Below, piece after piece: positions 16,508-25,925 of a DNA stretch of 64,000 bases. This stretch comes from Yinghuangia soli. Lineage in GTDB: Bacteria > Actinomycetota > Actinomycetes > Streptomycetales > Streptomycetaceae. The translations under genes and the position numbers were made by a program. The notes below the pieces were generated by a model, which was not told where the DNA came from, ran no database searches, and saw nothing but the letters and a program-made list of their open reading frames with translations. The DNA lies in assembly GCF_021502675.1 (NCBI RefSeq), contig NZ_JAKFHA010000043.1:1-64000 (forward strand), read 5' to 3'. Every line of letters starts with the position of its first letter. The first letter of the stretch is position 1.

Positions 16508-17793
16508 GTTTGATCACGTACTGCAACCAGCACCACCGTTTCGAGTGACCAAAGGCCAAGTTCCGCAGCCCGCACCGGCGTCGCCCGTTCCCGCCGGCTC
16601 CCGTCGGACCCCGCCCGGTCGCCGGCCGGCCTCCGCTCGGCCCCGGGCCGGACCGCGGCCCGCAGCCGCCTGATCCCGCCCGCGGTCCGCGCGTGCGGCG
16701 CCCGGACCCCGTGTCCAACGACGCGAACCGACCTCGAACACGGTCTGACCGCCCACGTTTTCCCCACCCCCACCCGGGACCGCCCCACCCGCACGCAACG
16801 ACACCGCCGCCCAGACCCACACCCGATAAACCCAAATTGCCCCAACTCCCGCCCCCAGCAAGGCCGCACACCGCCAGAGCCCCATCGCCCCCCGAAGGTC
16901 CGAATCACGCCAAGCCCCATGCGGGGCCGGTCATGCCGGCGCGCCGCGACACCGAGACGCCGAGACCGGGAACCGGCGCAAGGAGCCGCGTGCCCCGCCG
17001 GAGTCCAGGCGGCGACCGCGAGAGGCCCTCGGCACCGAACACCGGACGCCAGGCGCCACCAGCCCTCGCGACCTGCCGCATCGCGTCCGACCACGCACCG
17101 AGAACCAGCGGACCGCCGCCAAGAGCCGTGCGGCGGGCGTTGGGGGCTCGTGCCGAAGTGCCTGCAATGCGGCACCAAGAGCCGCCGGACCACCTCGACC
17201 TGACGCCTCGCGGCCGACCACGCACCGAGACCAGCGGACCAGCACCACGAGCCGCAAGCCCCGGCGCCGGCGCCTGGCACCGGACGCCGTCTGACGTTCC
17301 CGTCCTGCCGCGCTACGCCGAACCGGGCACCAAACGCGCCGCGCCCCCGTTCGGGGGTGGGGGCTAGGTGGGCGGGGCGTCAGGGAGCTCGTGCCGAAGT
17401 GCCTGCAACGCGGCACCAAGAGCCACCGGACCACCTCGACCTGACGCATCGCGGCCGACCGCGCACCGAGACCAGCGGACCAGTACCACGAGCCGCAAGC
17501 CCCGGCGCCTGGCACCGGGCTTCGGATATCGGCGTCGGGCGTCACCGGACCTTCTCGGTCGGACGCGTCGTGTCGGATCTGGTGCCAACGGGCCGGGGAT
17601 CGTGCCGGGTTGCCTGTGGTTCGGTGTCGGCCGTCGGGTGGTGGCGGGCCATTTCGGGCGAGGTGACGCGCCGCACGTTGCGCGGGCCCGTTAGGGCATA
17701 GTTGCGGGTCTGCCGGTTCGGCCCAGGTGCCGCGCCCGGCGGCGAGCCCCGACGGGCGCGGCAGGAAACGGGGAAACGGGAGGTGGGCGCCGC
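16508..17793. other. 1.3-kb non-coding stretch between siderophore operon and protease
   Basis: No reading frame here has a ribosome binding site, conserved motif or credible composition; all are arginine/proline or tryptophan/glycine-rich shadows. The interval holds pyrimidine-biased sequence (16740-16900) and the degenerate direct repeats annotated separately. The end nearest 17794 should hold the protease promoter. Confidence 0.6.
17146..17518. repeat. Two copies of a ~135-bp direct repeat (plus a partial third)
   Basis: Copy A, 17146-17283, and copy B, 17387-17518, are nearly identical apart from scattered substitutions and a 6-base GCCGGC difference near the end. Both start with GCTCGTGCCGAAGTGCCTGC. 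A 45-base core of the same unit recurs in degenerate form at 17069-17114. The copies lie in an intergenic region and are not translated in any sensible frame. Confidence 0.8.
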
Positions 17794-18873
17794 GTGACGC
17801 GCTCGGTGCGGACACTGCTGGTCGCGGTCGTAGTCGCGGTGGCGCTGCTGGTCGCCGGGACCGTCATGGCGCTCAGCCTCGGCTCCGACGAACCGCTCCG
17901 GCCGCCCGCGGCGGCGACCGGCTCCTCCCCCGCCCCCGACGCGCCCGACGACACCTCGCCGTGGACCCCCGAGCGCATGAGCCAGGCCCGCCCGCGCGAC
18001 CCGCTGGTCGCCGAGGCCCCGGACCCCTCGGGCAGCGCGGGCAGTCCCGGCCCCAATCCGTCCGGCACCCTCGGGCCGCTGCCCGACAACGTCGCGGAGG
18101 CCCGGCCCCCGGTGGTCGCCGCCGCCGAAGTCCCGCGCCCGTACGCCCGGGACGCGGTGGTCGGCAAACTCTTCTTCGACGCCCCCGAAGGCCCCGCGGT
18201 CTGCTCCGGCACCGTGATAGCCGACCCGACCGCCCCCGGGCGCAGCAACCTGGTGTGGACCGCCGGGCACTGCGTGCACGCCGGCAAGGGCGGCACGTGG
18301 TTCAAGAACGTGCAGTTCGTGCCCGCCTTCAACAGCGGTGGCCACGCCACTCTGGGCAACCTCCGCGAACCCGGCCCGGTGGCGCCCTTCGGGCAGTGGT
18401 GGGCGGCCGACATGGCCACCTCGCAGCGCTGGAAGGACGGCGGCACCGGCGGCGACTCGCCGGCCAGCGCGTACGACTACGGCGTGGTCCGGGTGCGGAA
18501 CCCCGACAACTCCGGGCGGAGCCTGCAGGAGACCGTCGGCTGGGCCCTGCCGGTCTGGTTCGACGCCCCGCGCGACCTGGCCCGGGTGGCCGCGTTCGGC
18601 TACCCGCAGGACCCGCCGTACAACGGGCTCGCGATGTTCCACTGCGACCAGGACCCGCGCCGCCTCACCGTCGACCCGGCCTCTCCCCCGCTGCTGCGCA
18701 TCGGCTGCACGATGACCGGCGGCGCCAGCGGCGGCGGCTGGTACGCCAAGGCCCCCGACGGCGAGGTCCGCCTGGTCAGCAACAGCGCCCTCGGCGGCAC
18801 CGGCCGAACCTGGCTGGCCGGCCCCTACTTGGGCGCCGACGCCCGCACCGTCCTGGCCTCCGTCCGCCGCTGA
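17794..18873 (+). CDS. Secreted trypsin-like/V8-like serine protease
   Basis: A 359-residue protein with an N-terminal hydrophobic helix (residues 7-28) serving as signal or membrane anchor, a Pro/Ser-rich linker to about residue 105, then a chymotrypsin-fold peptidase. The catalytic triad is visible: His159 in TAGHC, Asp228 in YDYG and Ser312 in GGASGGGW. Cys137/Cys160 and Cys284/Cys305 are likely disulfide pairs. The GASGGGW serine loop resembles the glutamyl-endopeptidase/V8 branch rather than classical GDSGGP trypsins. The GTG at 17794 follows GGGAGG. Substrate unknown. Monocistronic, convergent with hflX. Confidence 0.9.
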   Translation: MTRSVRTLLVAVVVAVALLVAGTVMALSLGSDEPLRPPAAATGSSPAPDAPDDTSPWTPERMSQARPRDPLVAEAPDPSGSAGSPGPNPSGTLGPLPDNVAEARPPVVAAAEVPRPYARDAVVGKLFFDAPEGPAVCSGTVIADPTAPGRSNLVWTAGHCVHAGKGGTWFKNVQFVPAFNSGGHATLGNLREPGPVAPFGQWWAADMATSQRWKDGGTGGDSPASAYDYGVVRVRNPDNSGRSLQETVGWALPVWFDAPRDLARVAAFGYPQDPPYNGLAMFHCDQDPRRLTVDPASPPLLRIGCTMTGGASGGGWYAKAPDGEVRLVSNSALGGTGRTWLAGPYLGADARTVLASVRR

Positions 18874-19283
18874 CGCCTCCGCCGCGGACAGGCCGACGGC
18901 TTCCGGTCTCCGGACAGGGATCCGGCAACGGCAGCGCGGCCCGCTAACGCGGCCCGAAACACGGCCCGCGGCACCGCCCATACATCCGCTCCGGAGGACC
19001 CGCGGTGCGGCGAACGGAAACCTCATCCGCCGCTCTTCCGGCCCAGGGCCCGCTCGATGCTCACCGGCCGTCCCGGTCCGGCCTCCGCAAAGCACAGACC
19101 ACTTCCCGCCGTGCAGCACAGGCCCTGACTCGGCGACCTCCCCACGGCCCGGCCCGCACCATGCACGCCCGCCCCTGCGGCGGGCCGGCTCCGCCTCCAC
19201 CAGCACATCCGCAGCGGCCGCGCGAACGCGCGAACGGCGGGTCCCTTTCGGGACCCGCCGTTCGTTTCCGAGTACTTCTGTGA
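18874..19283. other. Convergent intergenic region protease/hflX
   Basis: 410 bases without a convincing gene. A GTG at 19005 has a nearby GGAGG, but the frame is composition-driven and runs through the terminator hairpin. The only clear element is the hairpin at 19231-19264. Confidence 0.55.
19231..19264. terminator. Bidirectional terminator between protease and hflX
   Basis: Perfect 15-bp stem (arms 19231-19245 and 19250-19264), loop TTTC, followed on the plus strand by TTTCC. It sits 20 bases past the hflX stop and can end both convergent transcripts. Confidence 0.85.
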
Positions 19284-20804
19284 CTAGTGGTTCGCCACCG
19301 CGAAGGCCTGCAGTTCCGCGGCCAGCATCGCGCCGACGCGGGCGCGCAGCCACGTGCCCTCGGCGCGGTGCTCGCTCTCCAGGATCTCGCCGCTCTCGTG
19401 CACCTTGGCCACCAGGTCGCCGCGGTGGTACGGGACCAGCGCCTCGACCTCGACCTCGGGCCGCGGGAGCTCCTCGTCGATGAGCGCGAGCAGTTCGTCG
19501 ATGCCCTGCCCGGTCTTCGCCGACACCGCGATGGCGTGCGGCTCGCGGCGCAGCAGGCGGGCCAGCACCATGGGGTCGGCGGCGTCCGCCTTGTTGACCA
19601 CCACGATCTCCGGCACGTTCTGCGCCTCGACGTCGACGAACACCTCGCGCACCGCGGCGAGTTGCGCCTCGGGCTCGGGGTGCGAGCCGTCCACGATGTG
19701 CAGGATCAGGTCGGCTTCGGCGACCTCTTCCAGCGTGGAGCGGAAGGCCTCGACGAGCTGGTGCGGCAGGTGCCGTACGAACCCGACGGTGTCCGCGAGG
19801 GTGTAAACCCGCCCGGACGGCGTCTCGCTCCGGCGCACGGTCGGGTCGAGGGTGGCGAACAGTGCGTTCTCCACCAGGACGCCCGCGCCGGTGAGCCGGT
19901 TGAGCAGCGAGGACTTGCCGGCGTTGGTGTAGCCGGCGATCGCCACCGACGGCACCTTGTTGCGGCGCCGTTCGGCGCGCTTGGTGTCGCGCGCCTTCTT
20001 CATGTCGGCGATCTCGCGGCGCATCTTGGCCATCTTCTCGCGGATGCGCCGCCGGTCGGTCTCGATCTTGGTCTCACCCGGGCCGCGGGTGGCCATGCCG
20101 CCGCCGCTGCTGCCGGAGCCGCCGCCGCCCATCTGGCGGGAGAGCGACTGGCCCCAGCCGCGCAGGCGCGGCAGCATGTACTGCATCTGCGCGAGCGAGA
20201 CCTGCGCCTTGCCCTCGCGGGACTTGGCGTGCTGGGCGAAGATGTCGAGGATGAGCGCGGTCCGGTCGACGACCTTGACCTTGACCACGTCTTCCAGGTG
20301 GATGAGCTGACCGGGCGTCAGTTCACCGTCGCAGACGACGGTGTCGGCGCCGGTCGCGACGACGATGTCGCGCAGCTCGCGGGCCTTGCCCGAACCGATG
20401 TAGGTCGCGGGGTCCGGCTTGTCGCGGCGCTGGATGAGGCCGTCGAGGATCTCGGAGCCGGCCGTCTCGGCGAGCGCGGCGAGCTCCTGGAGGGAGTTCT
20501 CGGCGTCCTCGACGGTGCCGTCGGTCCAGACGCCGACGAGCACCACGCGCTCCAGGCGGAGCTGGCGGTACTCGACTTCGGTGACGTCGGCGAGCTCGGT
20601 GGAGAGCCCCGCGACGCGGCGCAGCGCGTTGCGGTCGGCGAGGTCGAGCTGGTCGCCGTCGAAGTCCGCGTCGAACGCAGGACCCGACCCGGCGCGGTCG
20701 CCCGACCCGATGCCGTCGTCGTCGATTCCGTCGTGGTCCAGATCGTCGAGAAGCTCGACAGCGGAGTCGTCGTCGTACGGGGTTCGGTCGTATGCGGAGG
20801 TCAT
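19284..20804 (-). CDS. hflX: GTPase HflX
   Basis: A 506-residue ribosome-associated GTPase that splits or rescues stalled ribosomes after stress (family knowledge). An acidic N-terminal region of about 55 residues precedes the HflX nucleotide-binding-like domain (RLERVVLVGVWTDG, ATYIGSGKARELRDIV). A glycine-rich linker (GGGGSGSSGGG) and coiled coil (IREKMAKMRREIADMKKARD) lead to the G domain, with G1 AGYTNAGKSSLL, G3 DTVGF and G4 NKAD. The start at 20804 (MTSAYDRTPYDD) has AGGA six bases upstream; longer in-frame starts are rejected. Located near dapF and miaA as in other streptomycetes. Confidence 0.96.
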   Translation of the reverse strand: MTSAYDRTPYDDDSAVELLDDLDHDGIDDDGIGSGDRAGSGPAFDADFDGDQLDLADRNALRRVAGLSTELADVTEVEYRQLRLERVVLVGVWTDGTVEDAENSLQELAALAETAGSEILDGLIQRRDKPDPATYIGSGKARELRDIVVATGADTVVCDGELTPGQLIHLEDVVKVKVVDRTALILDIFAQHAKSREGKAQVSLAQMQYMLPRLRGWGQSLSRQMGGGGSGSSGGGMATRGPGETKIETDRRRIREKMAKMRREIADMKKARDTKRAERRRNKVPSVAIAGYTNAGKSSLLNRLTGAGVLVENALFATLDPTVRRSETPSGRVYTLADTVGFVRHLPHQLVEAFRSTLEEVAEADLILHIVDGSHPEPEAQLAAVREVFVDVEAQNVPEIVVVNKADAADPMVLARLLRREPHAIAVSAKTGQGIDELLALIDEELPRPEVEVEALVPYHRGDLVAKVHESGEILESEHRAEGTWLRARVGAMLAAELQAFAVANH

Positions 20805-21039
20805 ATGTTCCTGTTCAACGCGGCACCGGGCGGTTGTCTTCCGGCACCTGGGAAATCCGTCACCTCGATCGTGCCACGGCGGCGCGCGGAATGGCACGCG
20901 GGTTTCCCCAGGCACACCCCGGCGTGCCCCCGGCCCGCGACCGGTCAGGCCACATCAGGCCGCGTCAGGCCGGGTCGGGCCGGGAACAGGCCAGGAGCAG
21001 GCCAGGAGCAGGCTGGAAGCAGGGCGGCACCAGGCCGGC

Positions 21040-21765
21040 TCAGCTGTGCAGTACCCGGGCCTGGCCTGCGGTGGTGCGGACTTTGATCTTGCTGGGCGCG
21101 TTGGCGTCCTTGGCGACGTCGACATCGGTGTCGCCGACCGAGGCGTCGACGTCGACCGCGTAGGACTGGCCGCTGGGCACCTGTACGGTGGCGCGGCCCG
21201 CGGTGGTCTTGGCGTCCACGGCGGCGGGCGCGGAGGCGAAGGACAGCGTGAGGCTGCCGGCCGTGGTGCGCGCGGTGGCCTGCTTGGCGGTCAGCCCGGT
21301 TCCGTCGATCTTGCCGGCGCCGGTGCTGACGTCGAGGTCGCCGGACAGCCCCCGGAGTTCGACCTCGCCGGCGTCGGTCTCGACGCGGGTGGCGGTGCCG
21401 CGCGGCACGGTGATGTCGTACGAGACCCAGCAGGCGTTGTTCTTGGCGCACTTGTAGCCGAGGTCGAGGGTGTCGGCGTTCACGTTGTGCGTGGTGGTGG
21501 GCTCGGTGTCGCCTTCCCAGTGCTTCGTCTCGGTGACCTGGACACGCTGGATGTCCTTCTCGGTGACGGTGACCTTGCCGGCCGTGGTGGACACCGAGAT
21601 CTTGGCGGCCTTCTCGGCGACGTCGTAGCTGGAGCTCTTCTTGTTGTCCGCGTCGACGTCGACGTCGAGGTCGCAGGCGGCCAGGGCGAGCGGGAGCACG
21701 GCGGCGGCCGGTATGAGCAGGGCGAGCCGGCGGCGGCGCCGGTTTCCGGGGCGGGACGCGGACAT
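21040..21765 (-). CDS. DUF4097-type beta-helix/adhesin-like lipoprotein
   Basis: A 241-residue exported lipoprotein: Arg-rich n-region, hydrophobic core and lipobox LAAC at Cys31. The mature part is built of repeated short beta strands (ISVSTTAGKVTV, VETDAGEVELRG, ARTTAGSLTLSF, VDAKTTAGRATVQV) of the DUF4097 right-handed beta-helix type. Two cysteines (YKCAKNNACW) probably pair. Function unknown; homologues are often next to stress-response or sigma-factor genes, but none is evident here. ATG 21765 follows AGGAGG. Confidence 0.8.
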   Translation of the reverse strand: MSASRPGNRRRRRLALLIPAAAVLPLALAACDLDVDVDADNKKSSSYDVAEKAAKISVSTTAGKVTVTEKDIQRVQVTETKHWEGDTEPTTTHNVNADTLDLGYKCAKNNACWVSYDITVPRGTATRVETDAGEVELRGLSGDLDVSTGAGKIDGTGLTAKQATARTTAGSLTLSFASAPAAVDAKTTAGRATVQVPSGQSYAVDVDASVGDTDVDVAKDANAPSKIKVRTTAGQARVLHS

Positions 21766-21965
21766 GGAGGGCCTCCTGGCAGGGAATGCTGCGATGCATT
21801 CCACGCTAGGTCGCCGCTTTTCGGGCCACGTCGCCCGCGCGACCGGGAAGCCGGGTCCTCCCCGCGGGGGAGAGGAGCCCGGTTCCCTGCGACTTTCTCC
21901 GGGTTGCCCCTGACAGGGTCCCGTCCGTCCGGAGGATCGGCGCTCCGGGCCGGCCGCGCTGCGGG

Positions 21966-22724
21966 TCAGGCGTCCAGGTGCGCGAGTGCGGCCGGAAGGA
22001 GTGCGGCGAACTCCGCGGACTCGGCGTCGTCGAGCACCGTGTAGGCGGCGGCGACCAGTTCGTCGGTGAGCGCCTCGGCCTCGGCGCGGCGCGCGGCGAG
22101 TTCGTCGTCGAGGGCCGGGAAGGGCTCGGTCCAGCCGAAGAACTTGATCATGCCTTCGTGCTTGCGCTCGCCGATCTGCGCCTCCAGGGCGGTGATGCGG
22201 GTCGCGCGCAGTGCGAGGGCGTGCAGGTCGCTGCGGTGCTCGCGGAGGGACTGCAGGTGGTGCATGGCGCGGGCAGGCGCGTCGTCGGGCAGGGGCAGGG
22301 CGCGCCAGCCGGTGTAGAGGCGGCCGGCCGGGCCCAGGTCGTTGGCCTCGACGATCTTGCCGGCCAGCTCGGCGAGGCGCTCGACGCCGTCGAAGCCGGC
22401 CAGGTGGGCACGGCCCCAGGCGTGCCCGCACTCGGCGTAGGCGGCGGCCGCGTCGGCGACCGGGCCGATCTTGGCGGCGGCGGCCCACATCGCGGCGAGG
22501 GCGGTCGGCTCGAAGTAGTGGAAGGCCTCGACGACCACGTCGTCGGAGGCGTCGCCGACCACGCCGCCGCGGCCGGCGATGTAGAACTGGAGGCCGTCGT
22601 AGCCGAGTTCGGTGCCGCGCGCGGTGGTGGCGGGGTCGAAGAAGAACTTCGGTGCGATCTTCTGGACGGCTTCCTTGACCGCGGCGTTGGTGGTGCGTGC
22701 GACATCGATGCGAGAACCGGTCAT
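21966..22724 (-). CDS. Conserved actinobacterial protein, SCO6745-like family
   Basis: A 252-residue, Ala-rich, largely helical protein without signal peptide or membrane segment. It begins MTGSRIDVARTTNAAVKEAVQKIAPKFFFDP. I recognise it as resembling the SCO6745 family of uncharacterised actinobacterial proteins. Recurring features are FYIAGRGGVVGDAS, the YAECGHAWGR segment and a heptad-like helix (RRAEAEALTDELVAAAYTVL). No catalytic motif is evident. ATG 22724 with GGAGGGG upstream. A palindromic element overlaps the promoter region (22742-22758). Confidence 0.7.
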   Translation of the reverse strand: MTGSRIDVARTTNAAVKEAVQKIAPKFFFDPATTARGTELGYDGLQFYIAGRGGVVGDASDDVVVEAFHYFEPTALAAMWAAAAKIGPVADAAAAYAECGHAWGRAHLAGFDGVERLAELAGKIVEANDLGPAGRLYTGWRALPLPDDAPARAMHHLQSLREHRSDLHALALRATRITALEAQIGERKHEGMIKFFGWTEPFPALDDELAARRAEAEALTDELVAAAYTVLDDAESAEFAALLPAALAHLDA

Positions 22725-22741
22725 GACGACCCCTCCGATTA

Positions 22742-22758
22742 ACTTGGCTTCGTCAAGT
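22742..22758. promoter_or_regulatory. Possible operator: ACTTG-N7-CAAGT inverted repeat
   Basis: ACTTG at 22742-22746 and CAAGT at 22754-22758, with partly symmetric AT-richer flanks, lie 17-34 bases before the SCO6745-like start. The position fits a MarR- or TetR-type operator, but no regulator gene adjoins it. Confidence 0.3.
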
Positions 22759-22830
22759 GTTTCTAGCAGAGGCGTCGGCACGCTCCCAGAGCGCATCCCC
22801 GTTCCCGGGCCTTTTCTGGGGCGGCCCACA

Positions 22831-22862
22831 GCCGGCGGCCCGGGCTGTGCCCGGGCGCCGGC
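22831..22862. terminator. Terminator downstream of dapF
   Basis: Arms 22831-22845 and 22849-22862 form a 14-pair stem with one bulged G and loop TGT. It starts 37 bases past the dapF stop on the minus strand. Confidence 0.7.
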
Positions 22863-22898
22863 CGTGCAGGGGTCTGGAGGAAAAGTGGGGACCGCGGC

Positions 22899-23756
22899 TC
22901 AGGACCGCAGGGTCAGCTCGCCGAGGTCGACCTCGCCCTCGGCGACGATGCGCGCGGGGCCGGTCATCTCGATGCGGCCGTCCGCGTGCTCGGTGATCAC
23001 CAGGCGGCCGCCGGGGACGTCCACCGTGTACGTCGCGGGCAGCGCGGCGCCGTCGCGGCGCGCGGTGGCGACCATGACCGCGCAGGCCCCGGTGCCGCAG
23101 GACCGCGTCTCGCCCGAGCCGCGCTCGTGCACGCGCATGGCGACGTGGCCGGGGGCGCGGTCGACCACGAACTCGACGTTGACGCCCTCGGGGTACGCCG
23201 CGGCCGGGGCGACCGGCGGCGCGGTGAACAGGTTGCCCGCCTCGTCCAGGTCGTCGACGAACACGACGGCGTGCGGGTTGCCCATATTGACGTTGACCGC
23301 GGGGCGGGTCGTGCCGTCCGGCAGTGTGACCTCGATGCCGTCCGAGCCGGGCAGCTTCGCGACGCCCATGTCGACCGTCACGTCGCCGCCGTCGGCCGGC
23401 ACCTGCATGGTCTTGATGCCGCCCCGGGTGGCGATCTTGAACGTGCCGGGCGCGGCCTCGCCGGCCGCGACCAGGTAGCGGGCGAAGACCCGGGTGCCGT
23501 TGCCGCACATCTCGGCGATGCTGCCGTCCGCGTTGCGGTAGTCCATGAACCACTCGGCCTCGGCGGCCATGTGCGCCGCCGCGGGGTCCTTGGCCGACCG
23601 GACGACGCGCAGCACGCCGTCGGCGCCGATGCCGGCCCGCCGGTCGCACAGCGCCGCCACCTGGGCCGCGCTCAGGTCGAGCGCGCCGTCGGCATCCGGC
23701 ACGATCACGAAGTCGTTCTCGGTGCCGTGCCCCTTGAGGAATCGCAGAGTGCTCAC
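22899..23756 (-). CDS. dapF: Diaminopimelate epimerase
   Basis: A 285-residue cofactor-independent epimerase converting LL- to meso-diaminopimelate for lysine. In streptomycetes, whose wall contains LL-DAP, the product mainly serves lysine synthesis. Both catalytic cysteines are present: MCGNGTR and SCGTGACA. ATG 23756 begins MSTLRFLKGHGTENDF, the family N-terminus. Flanked by terminator-like hairpins on both sides, so probably monocistronic. Confidence 0.97.
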   Translation of the reverse strand: MSTLRFLKGHGTENDFVIVPDADGALDLSAAQVAALCDRRAGIGADGVLRVVRSAKDPAAAHMAAEAEWFMDYRNADGSIAEMCGNGTRVFARYLVAAGEAAPGTFKIATRGGIKTMQVPADGGDVTVDMGVAKLPGSDGIEVTLPDGTTRPAVNVNMGNPHAVVFVDDLDEAGNLFTAPPVAPAAAYPEGVNVEFVVDRAPGHVAMRVHERGSGETRSCGTGACAVMVATARRDGAALPATYTVDVPGGRLVITEHADGRIEMTGPARIVAEGEVDLGELTLRS

Positions 23757-23809
23757 CCTGCCGATCCTACGGCGGTGCGCGGATCACCGGCGGCGGCGCC
23801 CATGCGGCG

Positions 23810-23847
23810 GCGGGGCCCGCCGCGTCCTCGGACGCCGCGGGCCCCGC
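23810..23847. terminator. Terminator downstream of ggt
   Basis: Arms of 16 pairs with one mismatch around loop CTCG, between the ggt stop and the dapF start on the minus strand. Confidence 0.65.
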
Positions 23848-23892
23848 ATCACTGCATCTGCTGCCCGACCTACCGGCCTGCCGGTCAGCCGG

Positions 23893-25698
23893 TCAGCCGG
23901 GCCACACCACCCCCGCCGAGCCGCCGCCCCGCCGGGTGGGTTCGGCGACCGCCTGGATGCGGTTCCGGGTGAGGAATTCGAGCGCGGTCGCGGCACCGAT
24001 CTCCGGGTTCTCGCGCAGCACGTGCCCGCGCGCGATCAGCGCGGCCCGCAGCTCGGCGGGTACGCCCGGTTCGACCTCGGTGGCCGCGCCGTTGCGCTGC
24101 GAGAGCCGGGCCGCGGCGACCGCGTCCGGCAGTCCGAGCCCGCGGTCCAGGCGTCCGGTGAGCACCTGCAGGACGGTGGTGATGATGGTCGCGCCGCCGG
24201 GCGAGCCGACCGCGATGAGCGGCTTGCCGTCCTGCAGCACGATGGTCGGCGACATGCTGCTGCGCGGCCGCTTGCCGGGCGCCGGGAGGTTCGGGTCCGG
24301 GACCGCGGGGTTGGCGGGCGCGAAGCTGAAGTCGGTCAGCTCGTTGTTGAGCAGGAAGCCGCGGCCCGGCACGGTGATCGCGCTGCCGCCGGTCTGCTCG
24401 ATGGTCAGGTTGTACGCCACCACGTTGCCCCAGCGGTCGGCGGTGACCAGGTGCGTGGTGGACAGCCCTTCGTAAGGCTCGGCATCGCCGATGCCGGTGG
24501 CCGCCGGGCAGCCCTGGTAGGGCGGTGCCGGGTCGCCGGGGGCGATCGGGCTGACCGCGGCCTTGGCCGGGTCGATCAGGCAGGCGCGTTCCTTGGCGAA
24601 CCCGTCGGAGAGCAGCCCGCGTTGCGGGACGTCGACGAACTTCGGGTCGCCGACGTACCGGTTGCGGTCGGCGAAGGCCAGCCGCGACGCCTCCAGGTAG
24701 TAGTGCGTCGCGGTCGTCTGGTCCATGCCGCGCAGGTCGACGGTCTCCAGGATGTTGAGCGCCTCGCCGACCGTGGTGCCGCCGGACGAGGAGGGCGCCA
24801 TGCCGTAGATGCTCAGCCCGCGGTAGTCGATCCTGGTCGGCTTCTGGTCGAGGACCCGGTACGCGGCCAGGTCGCCGGTCTCCATGAGCCCGGGCCGGAA
24901 GACGCGGTCGGCGTCCGGCGCGACCGGCGGTGCCTTCACGGTCTGCACGACCTCGCGGCCCAGCGGGCCCTTGTAGAGCCAGTCGACGCCGTTGCGGCCC
25001 ATCTCGCGGTACGTGCGGGCGAGGTCCGGGTTGCGGAACGTGCTGCCCACGACCGGGGGTTGGCCGCCGGGCAGGAAGAGGTCGCGGGTCGGGACGATGT
25101 CGTCGAAGCGCGTCTGGTTCGCGGCCGTCTGCGCCCGGAACGTCTCGTCCACCACGAAGCCGCGGGCGGCCAGTTCGGCGGCCGGATCCAGCGCCTGGCG
25201 CAGCGGGATCGTGCCCCACTCGCGCAGCGCGCGGGCCCACGTCGCGGGGGTGCCGGGGACGCCGACCGACAGGCCGGAGTTCACGCCCTGGTCGAACGGC
25301 AGCGGTTTGCCGGTGGCCGGATCGATGAACGCGGTCTCGGTCATGCGGGCGGGCGCGGTCTCGCGGCCGTCGATGGTCCGCACGGTGCGCGAACGCGCGT
25401 CGTAGTAGACGAAGTAGCCGCCGCCGCCGATGCCGGCCGAATACGGCTCGGTGACGCCGAGCGCGGCGGCGGTGGCGACCGCCGCGTCGACCGCGTTGCC
25501 GCCGCGTCTCAGCACCTCGAGGCCGATGCGGGTGGCGTCGGGGTCGACGCTGGAGACCGCGCCGCCGTACCCGGTCATGACCGGGACCTTCGGGAACGGC
25601 GCGGGTGTGCCCGGGTGCGCGGACGCCGCCGGGGACGCGGTGACGAGCAGGGCGGCCGCGGCCGCGCCGGCGGCCCAGCGCCGCGGCGCCTCCTTCAT
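23893..25698 (-). CDS. ggt: Gamma-glutamyltranspeptidase, exported
   Basis: A 601-residue N-terminal-nucleophile hydrolase precursor. A signal peptide (MKEAPRRWAAGAAAAALLV) is followed by GGNAVDAAVA and EPYSAGIGGGGYFVYYDA, typical of the large subunit. Autocleavage should occur before the nucleophilic Thr of STTHLVTADRWGN, giving the small subunit with GSPGGATIITTV. It hydrolyses or transfers gamma-glutamyl groups from glutathione-like peptides outside the cell; the product glutamate could feed the glu transporter nearby. The ATG at 25698 was chosen because the signal peptide begins there. Its ribosome binding site is weak. Confidence 0.94.
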   Translation of the reverse strand: MKEAPRRWAAGAAAAALLVTASPAASAHPGTPAPFPKVPVMTGYGGAVSSVDPDATRIGLEVLRRGGNAVDAAVATAAALGVTEPYSAGIGGGGYFVYYDARSRTVRTIDGRETAPARMTETAFIDPATGKPLPFDQGVNSGLSVGVPGTPATWARALREWGTIPLRQALDPAAELAARGFVVDETFRAQTAANQTRFDDIVPTRDLFLPGGQPPVVGSTFRNPDLARTYREMGRNGVDWLYKGPLGREVVQTVKAPPVAPDADRVFRPGLMETGDLAAYRVLDQKPTRIDYRGLSIYGMAPSSSGGTTVGEALNILETVDLRGMDQTTATHYYLEASRLAFADRNRYVGDPKFVDVPQRGLLSDGFAKERACLIDPAKAAVSPIAPGDPAPPYQGCPAATGIGDAEPYEGLSTTHLVTADRWGNVVAYNLTIEQTGGSAITVPGRGFLLNNELTDFSFAPANPAVPDPNLPAPGKRPRSSMSPTIVLQDGKPLIAVGSPGGATIITTVLQVLTGRLDRGLGLPDAVAAARLSQRNGAATEVEPGVPAELRAALIARGHVLRENPEIGAATALEFLTRNRIQAVAEPTRRGGGSAGVVWPG

Positions 25699-25925
25699 GC
25701 GCCTGAACGGTGTGAACTCCCGTGCTGATGTGGACGATCCGGCCACGGCACCCTCCCCCGGACGCGACGACGACGCATCAACGGTGGCACTTGCGTCCCA
25801 CGCGGCACAGCCGAAATCGGGCCACAGCCGCAAGGTTCACCCGGATCGGCGACACCGCAGCGGGTGTGCGGCTCCGATTACCGGGGCACGAAAGCCCGTT
25901 CGCCGCACGCTCGCCCCCTCCCCCG

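Noticed and set aside
17069-17518. CRISPR array as explanation for the repeats
   Set aside because: Repeat units are about 135 bp, only two to three copies, no regular spacers and no cas genes.
16548-17793. Several open frames on both strands in the repeat region
   Set aside because: No ribosome binding sites, biased Trp/Gly or Arg/Pro composition, and overlapping frames on all strands; they reflect GC content and repeats.
19005-19283. Possible 92-aa gene with a GGAGG before its GTG
   Set aside because: Arg/Pro/Ala composition typical of a high-GC shadow frame, and the frame crosses the hflX terminator hairpin.
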